A DNA stretch of 64,000 bases from assembly GCF_002343915.1 (NCBI RefSeq), contig NZ_NETK01000001.1:6958001-7022000 (forward strand), written 5' to 3'. Origin of the DNA: Nannocystis exedens. GTDB taxonomy: Bacteria > Myxococcota_A > Polyangia > Nannocystales > Nannocystaceae. Shown here piece after piece: positions 7,666-16,440 of this stretch. The position numbers were made by a program, and so were the translations under genes. The notes below the pieces were generated by a model, which searched no databases, was not told the origin of the DNA, and saw only the letters and a list, made by a program, of their open reading frames with translations. Each line of letters opens with the position of its first letter. The stretch's first letter is position 1.

Positions 7666-9136
7666 CGTCGTTCTCCTCGGCGGTGAGCGCGTCGTAGGTG
7701 CGGAGGTCGTGCGGGCGCACGACGATCGCGCGCAGGCGCGTCGGGAGCTCCGGCGCCTCCCGGTGTCCTGGCGGGGCGAGCTGCTCAATCGCCTTGCGCA
7801 GCGCCGGGATGTATAGCAACTCGCGTGCGAGCGCGTCGTCGATGGCCTGCTCCAAGAGACAGGCGCCGTGGGCGTCGAGGAGCTCCTCGAGCTGACGGGT
7901 GGCGCGGGCGAGCGGCTCGCCGCGCTCGGCGAGGGCGCGCAGGAAGTCCTGGCTCCGCGGGACCGCGCGCCGCAGGCGATCGAGCTCCCGATGTGTCCGG
8001 GCGCCGGTCTTTTCGGACCACAGCGCGTCGATGTGCGACCTGTCCTCGAGGACCTCGCCGGCGCCGTAGCAGCGGGCGTGCTCGGCGATCACGTGCGTCC
8101 CGTCGACGACGCGCACGCGCTCGGCGTCGGCGACGACGACGAGCTCCTTGCAGACGTGGGTGTGCGGGATCGAGTAGTCGTTGCGATCGAAGCGCACGTA
8201 CGGGGTCTTGCCGGCGCGCACGGGCTGCTGCTCGGCGCACGGAAACGGCTCGCCGGACGCCACCAGCAGCAAGGGGCGCTCCTCGGCGAAGGCGCTTTCG
8301 ACCGTGCGGGCGCGGTCGTCGGGCCACAGTCTTTGCATGGCGAGGGTCTGGCAGAATGCGAGCACCTGCGCGTTGAGGTCGTCGAGGCCGACGAAAGTGC
8401 GGCCGGCGAAGAATGCGTCGCGCAGGTAGCGAATCGCGCGTTCGACACGACCCTTCTCGTTTCCCCTCCTCGGCGCGACCGGCCTGGGTTCATAGCGGTA
8501 GTGCCCCGCGAACTCGACGAGCGTCGGGTGGAGGCGGATCGCGTCGCCCTGTCGCTCGAGCACCGCGCTCTTCAGGTTGTCGTAGAGCACGACCCGCGCG
8601 GCGCCGCCGAAGTACGCGAATGCATGCACATGGCCAGCGAGGAAGCTCGGCATCCGCGCGTCGTAGAAGAAGCGCACGAACAGCGCGCGCGACCAGCTCA
8701 GCACCATGACGAAGGCCATCAGCTTGCGCGTCGCCCGGCCGACCCGGACCTTGCCGAAGTCGGCCCAGTCCACTTGGGCCTGTTCTCCGGGCAAGGTCGC
8801 AAGGCGCAGGTACGCCTCGGCCCGGCGGGGTCGCAGCTCGCGGACCACCTCGCGCAGCCGCGAGATCTGGCCGGTGTAGCCGCGCGTGCGGACCATCTGC
8901 AGGATCCGCGTCGCGCGCAGCTTCGGGTACTTCTCGAGCGTCTCGCGGATGAAGGCGCGGTACGGATCCACCTTCGTCCGCCGCTTCGGCGCCGGCAGCT
9001 TCACGCCGTTGTGCTGGAGGATCCTGCGCACCGTGCCGTGGTGCAGGCCGAGCTGCGCGGCGATCGTGCCGATCCGCCAGCCCTCGGCGTGAAACAGCCG
9101 CAGGACATTCGCCCGAGTCAAGGCCGACGTCGTCAC
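7646..9136 (-). CDS. istA: IS21 transposase IstA
   Basis: This is a DDE transposase of 496 residues, starting at a GTG (9136). The N-terminal HTH is IGTIAAQLGLHHGTVRRILQ. Catalytic residues lie in AQVDWADFGKVRV (Asp), VLYDNLKSAVL (Asp) and NEKGRVERAIRYLRDAFF (Glu). The C-terminal domain has the family signature YSIPHTHVCKELVVVADAERV. The start codon overlaps the TGA of the preceding gene (GTGA), so the passenger gene and istA are likely co-translated. Confidence 0.93.
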   Translation of the reverse strand: MTTSALTRANVLRLFHAEGWRIGTIAAQLGLHHGTVRRILQHNGVKLPAPKRRTKVDPYRAFIRETLEKYPKLRATRILQMVRTRGYTGQISRLREVVRELRPRRAEAYLRLATLPGEQAQVDWADFGKVRVGRATRKLMAFVMVLSWSRALFVRFFYDARMPSFLAGHVHAFAYFGGAARVVLYDNLKSAVLERQGDAIRLHPTLVEFAGHYRYEPRPVAPRRGNEKGRVERAIRYLRDAFFAGRTFVGLDDLNAQVLAFCQTLAMQRLWPDDRARTVESAFAEERPLLLVASGEPFPCAEQQPVRAGKTPYVRFDRNDYSIPHTHVCKELVVVADAERVRVVDGTHVIAEHARCYGAGEVLEDRSHIDALWSEKTGARTHRELDRLRRAVPRSQDFLRALAERGEPLARATRQLEELLDAHGACLLEQAIDDALARELLYIPALRKAIEQLAPPGHREAPELPTRLRAIVVRPHDLRTYDALTAEENDDGDEDT

Positions 9137-9507
9137 TTCTCACCTCCGGTCAGATCGAGATCCCACTGCACGGTCGACGGCGGCCGTGGTCGTCGGAGAC
9201 GGAGGACAAGACGCAAGGGAGCGAGCTCGTAAGCGTGCACCAGCGGGCTCCCGGGATCATCCAGAGTCGCGCCGAAGAGTCCCAGACCCGTGAGCCCAGA
9301 CGAATCGCAGCTGCCGTCCACACACACAGCAACGCGCAGCGCATCCCCCTGCCACAGCGCGAGGCCCTCGAGCAGCGCCACCAGCGCCCGCGGATGGGAG
9401 GGCCGCGGCAGGATCGCCCGCAGCAGCTCCTGCCCCCGCGCTTGCAGCCTCAGCTCGATCGTCGTCGGTCGCGGCCTCAGCCTCATCGACCATGTCCCGA
9501 TGTTCAT
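9133..9507 (-). CDS. IS21 passenger protein of unknown function
   Basis: The product has 124 residues and starts at ATG 9507, with a strong ribosome binding site (AGAAGGAGA) about 8 nt upstream. Its TGA overlaps the GTG of istA. I do not recognise the family. The chain looks like a compact mixed alpha/beta protein (TTIELRLQARGQELLRAILP, then LVALLEGLALWQGDALRVAV). Its position inside the element, coupled to istA, suggests an accessory or regulatory role in transposition. That is inferred from context only. Confidence 0.7.
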   Translation of the reverse strand: MNIGTWSMRLRPRPTTIELRLQARGQELLRAILPRPSHPRALVALLEGLALWQGDALRVAVCVDGSCDSSGLTGLGLFGATLDDPGSPLVHAYELAPLRLVLRLRRPRPPSTVQWDLDLTGGEK

Positions 9508-9910
9508 GCGATGAATCTCCTTCTGACGCGGTCACCAGCTCCACGCTGATCGATCCCGCGTCCCGGTAGTCATCGCCGTCTCCGCCGTCCTGCGGGAGAC
9601 ACTGCTCCGTCACTTTCTTCGCCCGCTGCGCCGTTCGATACTTCGCCTGTCGCTGAGCGTGCTTGCGCCGACCCTTCCTCGACTGCTGATACCGTCGATT
9701 CGACGCCCGTTGCCTCCGCAGCCGCCCCTGCCTGGCGCAGCCCGGCCCGCAGTAGCGCCGCCCGCACCAGCACGCGTCGCACACCCACGTCGCGCTCCCG
9801 CACGCTCCACAGCGCAGCGGGATCCCCCTCGGCTCCCGCGGCTCGTTCGGCTCTCGATCGACGACACCTCCGTGCCGGTCCCCGTTGCGGATCCCACCGT
9901 CCTGTGGCAG
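9257..9910 (-). CDS. zinc-ribbon passenger protein of the IS21 element
   Basis: One minus-strand frame encodes a Cys-rich ribbon: RCGACGSATWVCDACWCG, then RYCGPGC. A very basic segment with a YQQSRKGRRKHAQRQAKYR pattern and KKVTEQ follows. I recall similar basic zinc-ribbon proteins beside transposon genes, but this is memory, not a search. No ATG precedes the ribbon in frame. The frame opens after a TGA at 9914-9916, so the start could be the CTG at 9910 or another rare codon. The last third overlaps the 124-residue gene in a different frame and looks low-complexity, so the true C-terminus is unclear. Confidence 0.5.
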   Translation of the reverse strand: MPQDGGIRNGDRHGGVVDREPNEPREPRGIPLRCGACGSATWVCDACWCGRRYCGPGCARQGRLRRQRASNRRYQQSRKGRRKHAQRQAKYRTAQRAKKVTEQCLPQDGGDGDDYRDAGSISVELVTASEGDSSHEHRDMVDEAEAATDDDRAEAASAGAGAAAGDPAAALPSAGAGGAARGPRAVAGGCAARCCVCGRQLRFVWAHGSGTLRRDSG

Positions 9911-9958
9911 CCTTCACGCGACCTGTCTCTTCGACAATGTCGCTGGGGGAGGTTGTTG

Positions 9959-10009
9959 GGGGACGCCGGAGAGCGCCAACTCTTGATCCCGGCGTCCCCG
10001 TTTTTTTTT
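9959..10009 (+). terminator. rho-independent-type hairpin inside IS21
   Basis: The stem GGGGACGCCGG (9959-9969) pairs with CCGGCGTCCCC (9989-9999), followed by a run of nine T (10001-10009) on the plus strand. It would stop transcripts travelling rightward, antisense to istAB, toward the right end of the element. Insulation of the element is a possible function. Confidence 0.75.
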
Positions 10010-10193
10010 CCGGCGCCTCCCCGCTACCCGGCCTCGCCACGCGGCGCCAATCTCCGGACACGCCTCCGGCCCGGCTACGCTCGACCAGAAATTCTTGTGA
10101 TCTGGCCTACAAGCCTGCGGCCCGTCGAGTTTCTACCAAAACCATTTCGTCGCCTCGCCGCTGGATTTACGCAGATCGAGATCGTCGCTGACA

Positions 10194-10320
10194 GTAATCG
10201 AGCCCACACGGGGGTGCAGCTGTGCTTCTACACCACATCACCAACATCTGGCCTCAGACGCTCGCCTGAACGTTGTTTATAGGGTCGTGCGACTCTCCTT
10301 GTGGGAAGTGGAACCGGCGT
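10194..10320 (+). repeat. dispersed repeat, copy B, right part
   Basis: This begins with the GTAAT duplication and restores the CCCTC...GGGGG hairpin. It then carries CTACACCACATCACCAA and, about 73 bp later, GAAGTGGAACCGGCG. The order and spacing match copies C and D. Confidence 0.7.
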
Positions 10321-10403
10321 TCTCGGAGAGCGGCAATGCGCCCCGCGGTGAGGATTCGGTTGGCCAAGAGTGTCGAGGAGACCACGCCGGACGTCAGGCG
10401 CGG

Positions 10404-11573
10404 TCATGGCACGACTGCGGTCATGGCCTGGACCCGCTCGCCGGAGAGTACGGCATAGACCGGTGTATCGTCGCGATACGTGCAGATCGCCACGCCCAGT
10501 CCGCCGTCGGCCGCCATGGCGAGCAGCTGGTACGGGTGGATGACGCCGATCTCGAAGGCATCGCGTGGCAAGCCCATGTCCCGGCTCGCTCGCTCGAGGC
10601 AGAGGAGATCGGTGAACGCCGGTAGCGCACGACCGGCGTCGCCGTAGACGCGGACCTCGATCGCGCCGGTGTCGGGTTCGCGCATCATGTAGAGGGGCGC
10701 GGCGCGGGCCAGGAGTTCGGCGCATAGCGCCTCAAGGGCGCCGGGCTCGTCGCGCTCGAGCGCGAGGATAATGCGGCCGAGTCGGTGCGCGCGCAGGACC
10801 GCGGGCGCGGCCTCGGGAGCCGCGATGCGCCCGGCGAGCCCGGCGCGCTCCTCGGCGGCGAGGTGCTCGACGAGCGCGGCGTCGCCGGCCGCCTCGGCGC
10901 GATCTCTGGCCTCGTTACAGGTGTGTGCATAAGGATCGAAGGGCGCGTCGTCGGGGTAGTCGCGGCCGGCGTGCACACACAGGACGATGCCCTCTGGTCG
11001 CTCGACCTCGATCAGGACGACGAGGCCACCGTCACGGTCGTCGGGCTGTTTGACCGGGATGCCGACGCCGCGGACGAGCCGGGCGAACGGAAGGGTCTGC
11101 GGTCCGGGCGGATCGACGATATAGACGGCCTGCGAGATCGGTGGGTTCGCGGTTGTTCGTAGTCGATGCATCGTCCGCAGCAGCGCCTGCAGGCGGCGCG
11201 AGTCGGCCGTCATGGCTGCCACGCTGCCCTGATGAAATACCCAATGTACGGGCGCGTGAAACTGGACGACCTCGGGATCCGCCGGCGCGAACAGCTCGGA
11301 GATACGGAGCTCGCGGTTGACGTGGACGACCAACGCGGGACCGGCGGGTTCGCGCAACGCGGCGTCGAGCGCACCCAGGACATAGGTGAGCTCGCGCTCC
11401 GGATCGTCGCCGGCGACGCCGAAGCCCGCGATCACGACGTTGCCCGTAGTCGACTGCACGCTCGGCTCGACGGGCGCTGCATGTACCACCACGCGGTGCC
11501 CGCGAGGGACCGTGGTTTGCTCGGAGTCCTCCGTCGGAGGCTTTTTCTTGCGAAAGCGGTCGAAGAAACTCAT
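10404..11573 (-). CDS. uncharacterised protein (389 aa)
   Basis: I do not recognise the family. The start is taken at ATG 11573 (MSFFDRFRKKKPP). The longer upstream frame is of poor quality. A basic N-terminus is followed by a folded alpha/beta chain (VVIAGFGVAGDDPERELTYV, IVLCVHAGRDYPDDAPFDPY) and a C-terminal segment (GLGVAICTYRDDTPVYAVLS). There is no signal peptide or membrane segment, so it is probably cytoplasmic. It shares strand with the next gene upstream (11751-12566) across a 180-bp gap and may be co-transcribed. It lies just right of dispersed repeat copy B. Confidence 0.65.
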   Translation of the reverse strand: MSFFDRFRKKKPPTEDSEQTTVPRGHRVVVHAAPVEPSVQSTTGNVVIAGFGVAGDDPERELTYVLGALDAALREPAGPALVVHVNRELRISELFAPADPEVVQFHAPVHWVFHQGSVAAMTADSRRLQALLRTMHRLRTTANPPISQAVYIVDPPGPQTLPFARLVRGVGIPVKQPDDRDGGLVVLIEVERPEGIVLCVHAGRDYPDDAPFDPYAHTCNEARDRAEAAGDAALVEHLAAEERAGLAGRIAAPEAAPAVLRAHRLGRIILALERDEPGALEALCAELLARAAPLYMMREPDTGAIEVRVYGDAGRALPAFTDLLCLERASRDMGLPRDAFEIGVIHPYQLLAMAADGGLGVAICTYRDDTPVYAVLSGERVQAMTAVVP

Positions 11574-11750
11574 GCGGCAATGTAACGCGTCAACCGGCGT
11601 GGCGCAGCACGTCGACGACCCCGCGACCGTCGCGGTCGGGTCGCCAGACCTGGATGTCGCTGTCCGCGCGGCGGCGGGACTCGGCGGACCTGACACGCGG
11701 GGCATGCCGCAGGTGGGCCGCGGAGAAGGTGGAGCTCGGGCGCCACGGGG

Positions 11751-12566
11751 TCACTCGGCGAGCGCGCGCTCGTAGGCGTCGAAGAGAGTGATGCGAACCA
11801 GCAAGAACCAGCACTCGAGGATCCCGCAGGTGCACTGGAGGACCGTGGTCTTGGCGTGGATCGGGTCGTCGGCAGCGACGCCGAAGCTGTGGCGGATGTC
11901 GTCCGAGGGCTCGAAGAGGTGACGGCTCGGGAGGGCCAATTCGCGGCGCGTGAGGTGGAGGTAGTCGCCGACGAGGCCGTCGACGTTGAGGTCGAGCCCA
12001 GGGTCGTCGCGGCGCCGCTCGGCGATCTCTCGGGCGGCGTGCGGGCGCTCGACCTCGCGGACCCACTCGATCAAGTCACGGTCGTTGATGACGATCGCGC
12101 ATGGCTGAAACCCGCCGCCGGCGGGCCAGGAGACGTGGGTCGGAGTGTCGGCGAGGCGCAGTCGATCGCAGGACTCGCGGCCGCGGGCGAGCGCGAGCAG
12201 CTGCTCGCGCGAACATGGTACCTGTCCTCGGGGCCATGTCTGCGGGCCGCGGGCCGCGGCGCGCGGTTCGAGGATGAACTGCCGGCCGGGTCGCGCAGGT
12301 TGCCAGCCGGCGCGAAGACCCTCGCGCACCAGCTCGGCGACCTCGCGCGGCGTGACGGCGGCGGAGGTGAGACCGACCTGGTTGCCCGGGTGAGGACGAT
12401 GGAGGCGGACGAGCAACGCGGGGCCGTCTCGGTCGCGCGCCGCGACGGCGAGCAGCAGCGGCGTCCGGCCGCTCCGCTGATCGGGCGTCGGCCGCCGGCG
12501 GAGCTGCCACCCATACTCCTGACCGTCGACGATGATCCGCCTCGCACCGCGCTTCGGGATGCTCAT
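11751..12566 (-). CDS. uncharacterised two-part protein (271 aa)
   Basis: The N-terminal 110 residues (RRIIVDGQEYGWQLRRRPT, then VTPREVAELVREGLRAGWQP) look like a small conserved domain that I recall from high-GC bacteria without a known function. The C-terminal part contains a Cys cluster in TVLQCTCGILECWFLLVRIT, which could bind metal. The joint between them is rich in Arg/Pro. The ATG at 12566 begins MSIPKRGARR. No signal peptide. No function can be assigned; a fusion of two small domains is my best description. Confidence 0.6.
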   Translation of the reverse strand: MSIPKRGARRIIVDGQEYGWQLRRRPTPDQRSGRTPLLLAVAARDRDGPALLVRLHRPHPGNQVGLTSAAVTPREVAELVREGLRAGWQPARPGRQFILEPRAAARGPQTWPRGQVPCSREQLLALARGRESCDRLRLADTPTHVSWPAGGGFQPCAIVINDRDLIEWVREVERPHAAREIAERRRDDPGLDLNVDGLVGDYLHLTRRELALPSRHLFEPSDDIRHSFGVAADDPIHAKTTVLQCTCGILECWFLLVRITLFDAYERALAE

Positions 12567-12867
12567 GAGCCCGCGACAGGATAAGCGATCGCACGCGGGG
12601 CGGGCGAGCCGTCGTTCGAGGCCGCCGGCCCGCGCACCTTCACGATCCTCGACATTTCCTTCTCGTGAGCGTGACGTCGCGCCGCGAGGTCAAGCTCGAC
12701 CTGGTGACGCCGGTCGAGCTGGACCTGGTTCGTTCGAGGACAACAGCGAGTGCCGCCGCAGTCGCGCCCGCCGCTCCTGGCACTGGTCAGGGATGCGTTC
12801 CACGCAGCGGAAGTCCAGCTCCCCGGGCGCGTCGCGGCTGTCGCGACGGCGCTGCGACCTCCGGCCC
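12567..12867. other. gene-free stretch
   Basis: No supported gene. The plus-strand frames are Arg/Pro/Ala-rich and without motifs. The stretch ends where dispersed repeat copy C begins. Confidence 0.35.
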
Positions 12868-13133
12868 CGAAGCTTGGTCCGGGGACGCGTCCAGCCCCGT
12901 CTAAGGCCCCTGATGCGCGACAGCGCGATCTCCCGGACGTCTCGAAAATTCGTCCCGATTTTGTCGCGATTCGGGCAGTTTTCGAGACAACCCCTCGTAT
13001 AGGGCCCCGTGGAGGGGCCTAGCGCCTCCTGTACACCACATCACCAAAGCCCGACCTCGGCGTCTGCCAGAACGGCGTTCAAGCCTCGCCCCTGCTCACT
13101 CCTCTCGGAAGTGGAATCGGCCGGTTTCAGATC
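12868..13133 (+). repeat. dispersed repeat, copy C (intact)
   Basis: This is one of two uninterrupted copies. The order is: GCGATCTCCCGGA; an A/T-richer stretch ending in a hairpin (TTGTCGCGA paired with TCGAGACAA); a second hairpin (CCCCTCGTATA / GTGGAGGGG); GTACACCACATCACCAA; and GAAGTGGAATCGG...TTTCAGATC. It is clearly similar to copy D (36810-37083), although flanking sequences differ. Three-frame translation gives short peptides with no start or stop conservation, so it is probably not coding. Confidence 0.75.
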
Positions 13134-13276
13134 AGACCCGGCCGCTGCGCAGGCGGTTCGTCGGTGCCGTCAGCGATCGACGGCGGCGCTGGCCGCACGG
13201 CTTCTACCGCCGGTTCGGCCGGCGCCGGCGTCTCGCTCGCGACCTGCGCGGGCGGTGGCGGCGGATCGACGGGTCA

Positions 13277-13605
13277 CGTGGACGACGTCGATCGCAGCGG
13301 CAAGATCCTCGGCAAGCGCTACAAGCTGATCTGGCGGATCGGCTCCGGCGCGACGGCCAGCGTCTACGAGGCGAAGGACGCGATCACCGGAGCGCGGTCG
13401 GCTCACCCGCGCCGCCCCGCCCGGCGGTCTTCGATCGCCTCGCCGATCAGCAGACCCCATCGCCGAGCAACGCGGCCGCGCCTTCGATCGCGAACGGCGC
13501 GCGAGGTGCCAGTGGCGAGCCGCAAGCCACAGCGATCGCGAGCGACGGCGCGAACGATCTCACCAGACCTCGCAACGCTGCCGGGGGTTCATGGGCGCGC
13601 CCTCG
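13277..13605 (+). pseudogene. Ser/Thr protein kinase fragment
   Basis: From a GTG at 13277 the frame reads GKILGKRYKLIWRIGSG, then ATASVYEAKD. This is the P-loop end of a Hanks-type kinase. After about 45 residues the similarity ends. A downstream stretch (VFDRLADQQTPSPSNAAAPS, in a different frame) looks like the low-complexity linker of such kinases. The catalytic loop and all later motifs are missing. The remains run into the 3' end of the convergent M13 peptidase gene. Confidence 0.6.
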
Positions 13606-15611
13606 GCGCACGAGAACGCGGCGGCGAACTCGGGCATGTTGGTGACCGCCCCGTTCACCCGGAATCGCTTCGGCGCGTGGATGCCGGTCTTGAGCAGCGC
13701 GCGCTCTCGCGGTTCGCGCCACTTCGTGCACTGCTTCTGAGCGAGCGCCAGGAAGAACTGCTGATCTTCGTCGAAGCCGTCGGCCACGAGGCGCTCCGCA
13801 GCGCCGGCGCGTAACGCTCGGTACGCCTCGAACGCGAGCTCGACGCCGCCGAGGTCGGCGAGGTTCTCGCCGAGCGTCAGCTTGCCATTGACCTTCTCGC
13901 CGAGCGTCTCGTAGGCCGAGAATTGATCGACCACGCACTGGGTCTTGGCCTCGAAGCGCTTGCGCGTCTCGGGCTCCCACCACGAGACGAGGTCGCCCTT
14001 GGCGTCGTACTGCGAGCCCGCGTCGTCGAAGCCGTGCGTCAGCTCGTGGCCGATGGTCTCGCCGGCCGCGCCCATGTTCACGGCAACGCTCGCGCGACGC
14101 GAGTAGAACGGTGGCTGCAGATAGCCCGCCGGAAAGCCCATCTGGTTGCGCTGTGGATCGTAGAACGCATTCACCGACGGCGCGGTCATGTGCCACTCCT
14201 CGCGGTCGACCGGCTTACCGACCCTGGACAGCTGGTGCTTGACCTCGAACGCGCGCGCGGCGAGCACGTTCGCCGCGTGCACCTTGGAGTCGAGCGGGAA
14301 GTCGTAGACGCGCCAGGTGCTCGGATAACCGATCAGCGAGCTCATCTGCTTGCTCTTCTCGCGGGCGCGCTGCTTGGTCTTGGCGTCCATCCAATCGAGC
14401 TGATCGAGCCGCTTGCCGAACGCCTCGCGGATCACGGCGATCATCCCGCGCACGGCCTCGCGGTCGCCTTCCGCGAAGTGGCGGCCGACGAACAGCCGGC
14501 CGAGCGCATCGCCGAGCAGCTCGTCGGTCGTCATCACGCATCGCTTCCAGCGGTCGGGGAGCCGCTCCGTCCCGGTCACCAGGTGGCGCAGCGCGAACGC
14601 TTCGTCTTCGAACCGCTTGGGCAGCGCCGCGGCGGTGGTGCTCAGCACCTTCCACTCGAGGTAGGCGCGCCACAGCTCCGGCTTGGTCGACCCGAGCAGC
14701 CGCTCGATGCCCTGCAGGAGCGCCGGCGCGGTGACGTTGACCTCGCGCAGGCCTGCGAACCCGAGCGCCTTGAAGTACGCGTCCCAGTCCCACGCCGGCG
14801 CGAGGCGCGCGAGCCCGGCGCGGTCGAGCTTGTTGTACATCCCCGCCGGATCGCGCCGCTCGACCGGCGTCTTCCACACCTTCGCGAGCTCGATCTCCAG
14901 CGCCACGATACCGGCCGCCGCCCGCTTCGCCTCGGCGGGCTTGGTGCCCGCGAGCTGCAGCATGCGGCCGACGTGCTCGACGTAGAACGCGCGGATCTCC
15001 TTCGCTCGCGCATCGTCGTCGAGGTAGTGGTGCCGGTCGAGCATCCCGAAGTCGCTCTGATCGATGCTCGCGATCATCTGCGACGCGTCGCGCGCGTCTT
15101 GTTCGCTGGCGATCACGAACAGCGCGGCGACTTTGTGACGGTGGAGCTCGGCGACCGCGGCGATCAGCGACTTTCGATCGCGCACCGCGCGCACGGTCTT
15201 GAGCAGTGGATCGATGCCGGCGGTGCCGGAGGCTTCGCGAGCCGCCTCGTCGACGCACGTCGCGTAGAACGTGCCGGCGGGCTCCGATGCTGCGCTCTCG
15301 AGCAGCGCCCGCAGCTCGCCCTGGATTCGATCGCCGACCTCGATGTTCTTGCCCCACCGCACGCGATCGGCCGGGATCTCGTGCGTGGCGAGCCAGCCAC
15401 CGCACGCGTACTGATAGAAGTCCTGACATGGATCGGCCGTGCGATCGAGCGAGGCCGCATCGAGCCCGACGTCGGCGAGCGTGACGCGCTTCTCGGACGG
15501 CTTCGCGCTCTCGTGCGGAGGCGGCTGGGTGACGGCGCGAGGGCGCGTCGCGTCGCAGGCGGTCGCACCCACCGCGAGGATGGCGAGAAGGAGAGGATGG
15601 AGGTTGTACAT
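13560..15611 (-). CDS. M13-family metallopeptidase, lipoprotein
   Basis: This is a zinc endopeptidase of the neprilysin/PepO type, 683 residues from ATG 15611. An N-terminal signal with lipobox (LLAILAVGATAC) predicts a lipid-anchored envelope enzyme. The typical start of the fold (DPCQDFYQYACGGWL) is present. The zinc motif HELTH lies near residue 520, the second signature ENLADLGG near 580, and a C-terminal Cys-x-x-Trp (CEVW) completes the chain, all as in full-length members. The longer upstream open frame is not supported. Likely role: cleavage of peptides outside the cytoplasm. It appears intact although it lies in the island among gene fragments. Confidence 0.93.
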   Translation of the reverse strand: MYNLHPLLLAILAVGATACDATRPRAVTQPPPHESAKPSEKRVTLADVGLDAASLDRTADPCQDFYQYACGGWLATHEIPADRVRWGKNIEVGDRIQGELRALLESAASEPAGTFYATCVDEAAREASGTAGIDPLLKTVRAVRDRKSLIAAVAELHRHKVAALFVIASEQDARDASQMIASIDQSDFGMLDRHHYLDDDARAKEIRAFYVEHVGRMLQLAGTKPAEAKRAAAGIVALEIELAKVWKTPVERRDPAGMYNKLDRAGLARLAPAWDWDAYFKALGFAGLREVNVTAPALLQGIERLLGSTKPELWRAYLEWKVLSTTAAALPKRFEDEAFALRHLVTGTERLPDRWKRCVMTTDELLGDALGRLFVGRHFAEGDREAVRGMIAVIREAFGKRLDQLDWMDAKTKQRAREKSKQMSSLIGYPSTWRVYDFPLDSKVHAANVLAARAFEVKHQLSRVGKPVDREEWHMTAPSVNAFYDPQRNQMGFPAGYLQPPFYSRRASVAVNMGAAGETIGHELTHGFDDAGSQYDAKGDLVSWWEPETRKRFEAKTQCVVDQFSAYETLGEKVNGKLTLGENLADLGGVELAFEAYRALRAGAAERLVADGFDEDQQFFLALAQKQCTKWREPRERALLKTGIHAPKRFRVNGAVTNMPEFAAAFSCAEGAPMNPRQRCEVW

Positions 15612-15917
15612 CACCCGTACAGAACCGCGATGAAGGCCGCGCGCTTGAGAAGTTTCAGACCACAATTCTCGCGCCGGGTCCAGCGCTCGAGGTGCCGATG
15701 GCCTCGGATGAGGGCTATACCGTGGTCCAGGGCGCTCGTTATCGAACGGGGCTACAGCGCGAACACCATGGCGAACTGGCCGCAAGAACCCGGGCGCAGC
15801 AGGCGAACAACAACACCTGGCCCGGGGGATGGGCCGTGGCGGCCTGGGCGGAGCTCGGGCGCCGTAGAGGATGCGGGTGTATTGGCTCAGCGTGAATGCA
15901 ACCGAGGGAGGTGCGGC
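15612..15917. other. gene-free stretch
   Basis: Short frames only, none with a motif or good ribosome binding site. The right part probably includes the outer end of the IS3 remnant. Confidence 0.35.
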
Positions 15918-16440
15918 TTACGGACTTGCGGGTGGGCAGGTCTGGTTGGGATGATGGTGGGTTTGTTGTCGGCGAGCAAGTTCTCGGCGTTGACGGCGGA
16001 GCTCTCGCGCGGCCTCGAGTTTGCGGTCGCGTTCGACGAAGATCGCAGCTTCGCGGCCGGCGAGCTTGTCGACCGGCGCAATGTAGCCGATGGCACTGTG
16101 GAGGCGGCGGGCGTTGTAGTGCTCGACGAAGTCGGCGGTGACGCGACGGGCCTCATCGATCGTCGATGGCGCTGCGGGCCGTAAGGCCGTGGACTTGAAG
16201 GTTTTGTGCCAGCGTTCGAGCTTGCCGTTGGACTGCGGGTAGCCGGGTGAGATCCGGACGTGGGTCATGCCGGCGACGCGGATGAACTCCTTGAAATCGC
16301 GGGCGATGAACTGGGGGCCGTTGTCGGTGACGATGCGGGGCCGCGCCCCGGGGAACAGCTCCCGGGCGCGCTGCAGGATGCACTCGACGTCTCGTTCGGT
16401 CATCGACTCGCGGAGGTCCCAGTGGACGATGTAACGGCTG
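15918..16440 (-). pseudogene. IS3-family transposase (OrfB), C-terminal fragment
   Basis: The minus-strand frame starts abruptly with YSRYIVHWDLRESM. It continues through DNGPQFIARDFKEF (catalytic Asp) and GYPQSNGKLERWHKTFK (catalytic Glu) to a normal basic C-terminus. The first third of the integrase core, including the first catalytic Asp, is missing. At about 16440 the sequence switches to an IS66 transposase on the other strand. The two relics are fused back to back, each missing its 5' part. Confidence 0.85.

Larger units (their letters stand above)
6791..10193 (-). mobile_element. IS21-family element with passenger genes
   Basis: The element is 3403 bp long and bounded by TGT...ACA ends. 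The inverted terminal repeats share the block GCGTAAATCCAGCGGC (6813-6828 and, in complement, near 10156-10171). An exact 5-bp target duplication GTAAT lies at 6786-6790 and 10194-10198. It encodes IstB and IstA on the minus strand, preceded in the same direction by at least one, probably two, extra genes. This makes it longer than minimal IS21 elements. It has inserted into dispersed repeat copy B. Confidence 0.9.

Noticed and set aside
12868..13133. Dispersed repeat as an integron attC site
   Set aside because: No attC core sequences at the ends and no integron-type integrase with its extra motif; the integrases here are of another type.
13923..16184. 753-codon open frame on the plus strand
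   Set aside because: Antisense shadow of the M13 peptidase and IS3 relic.
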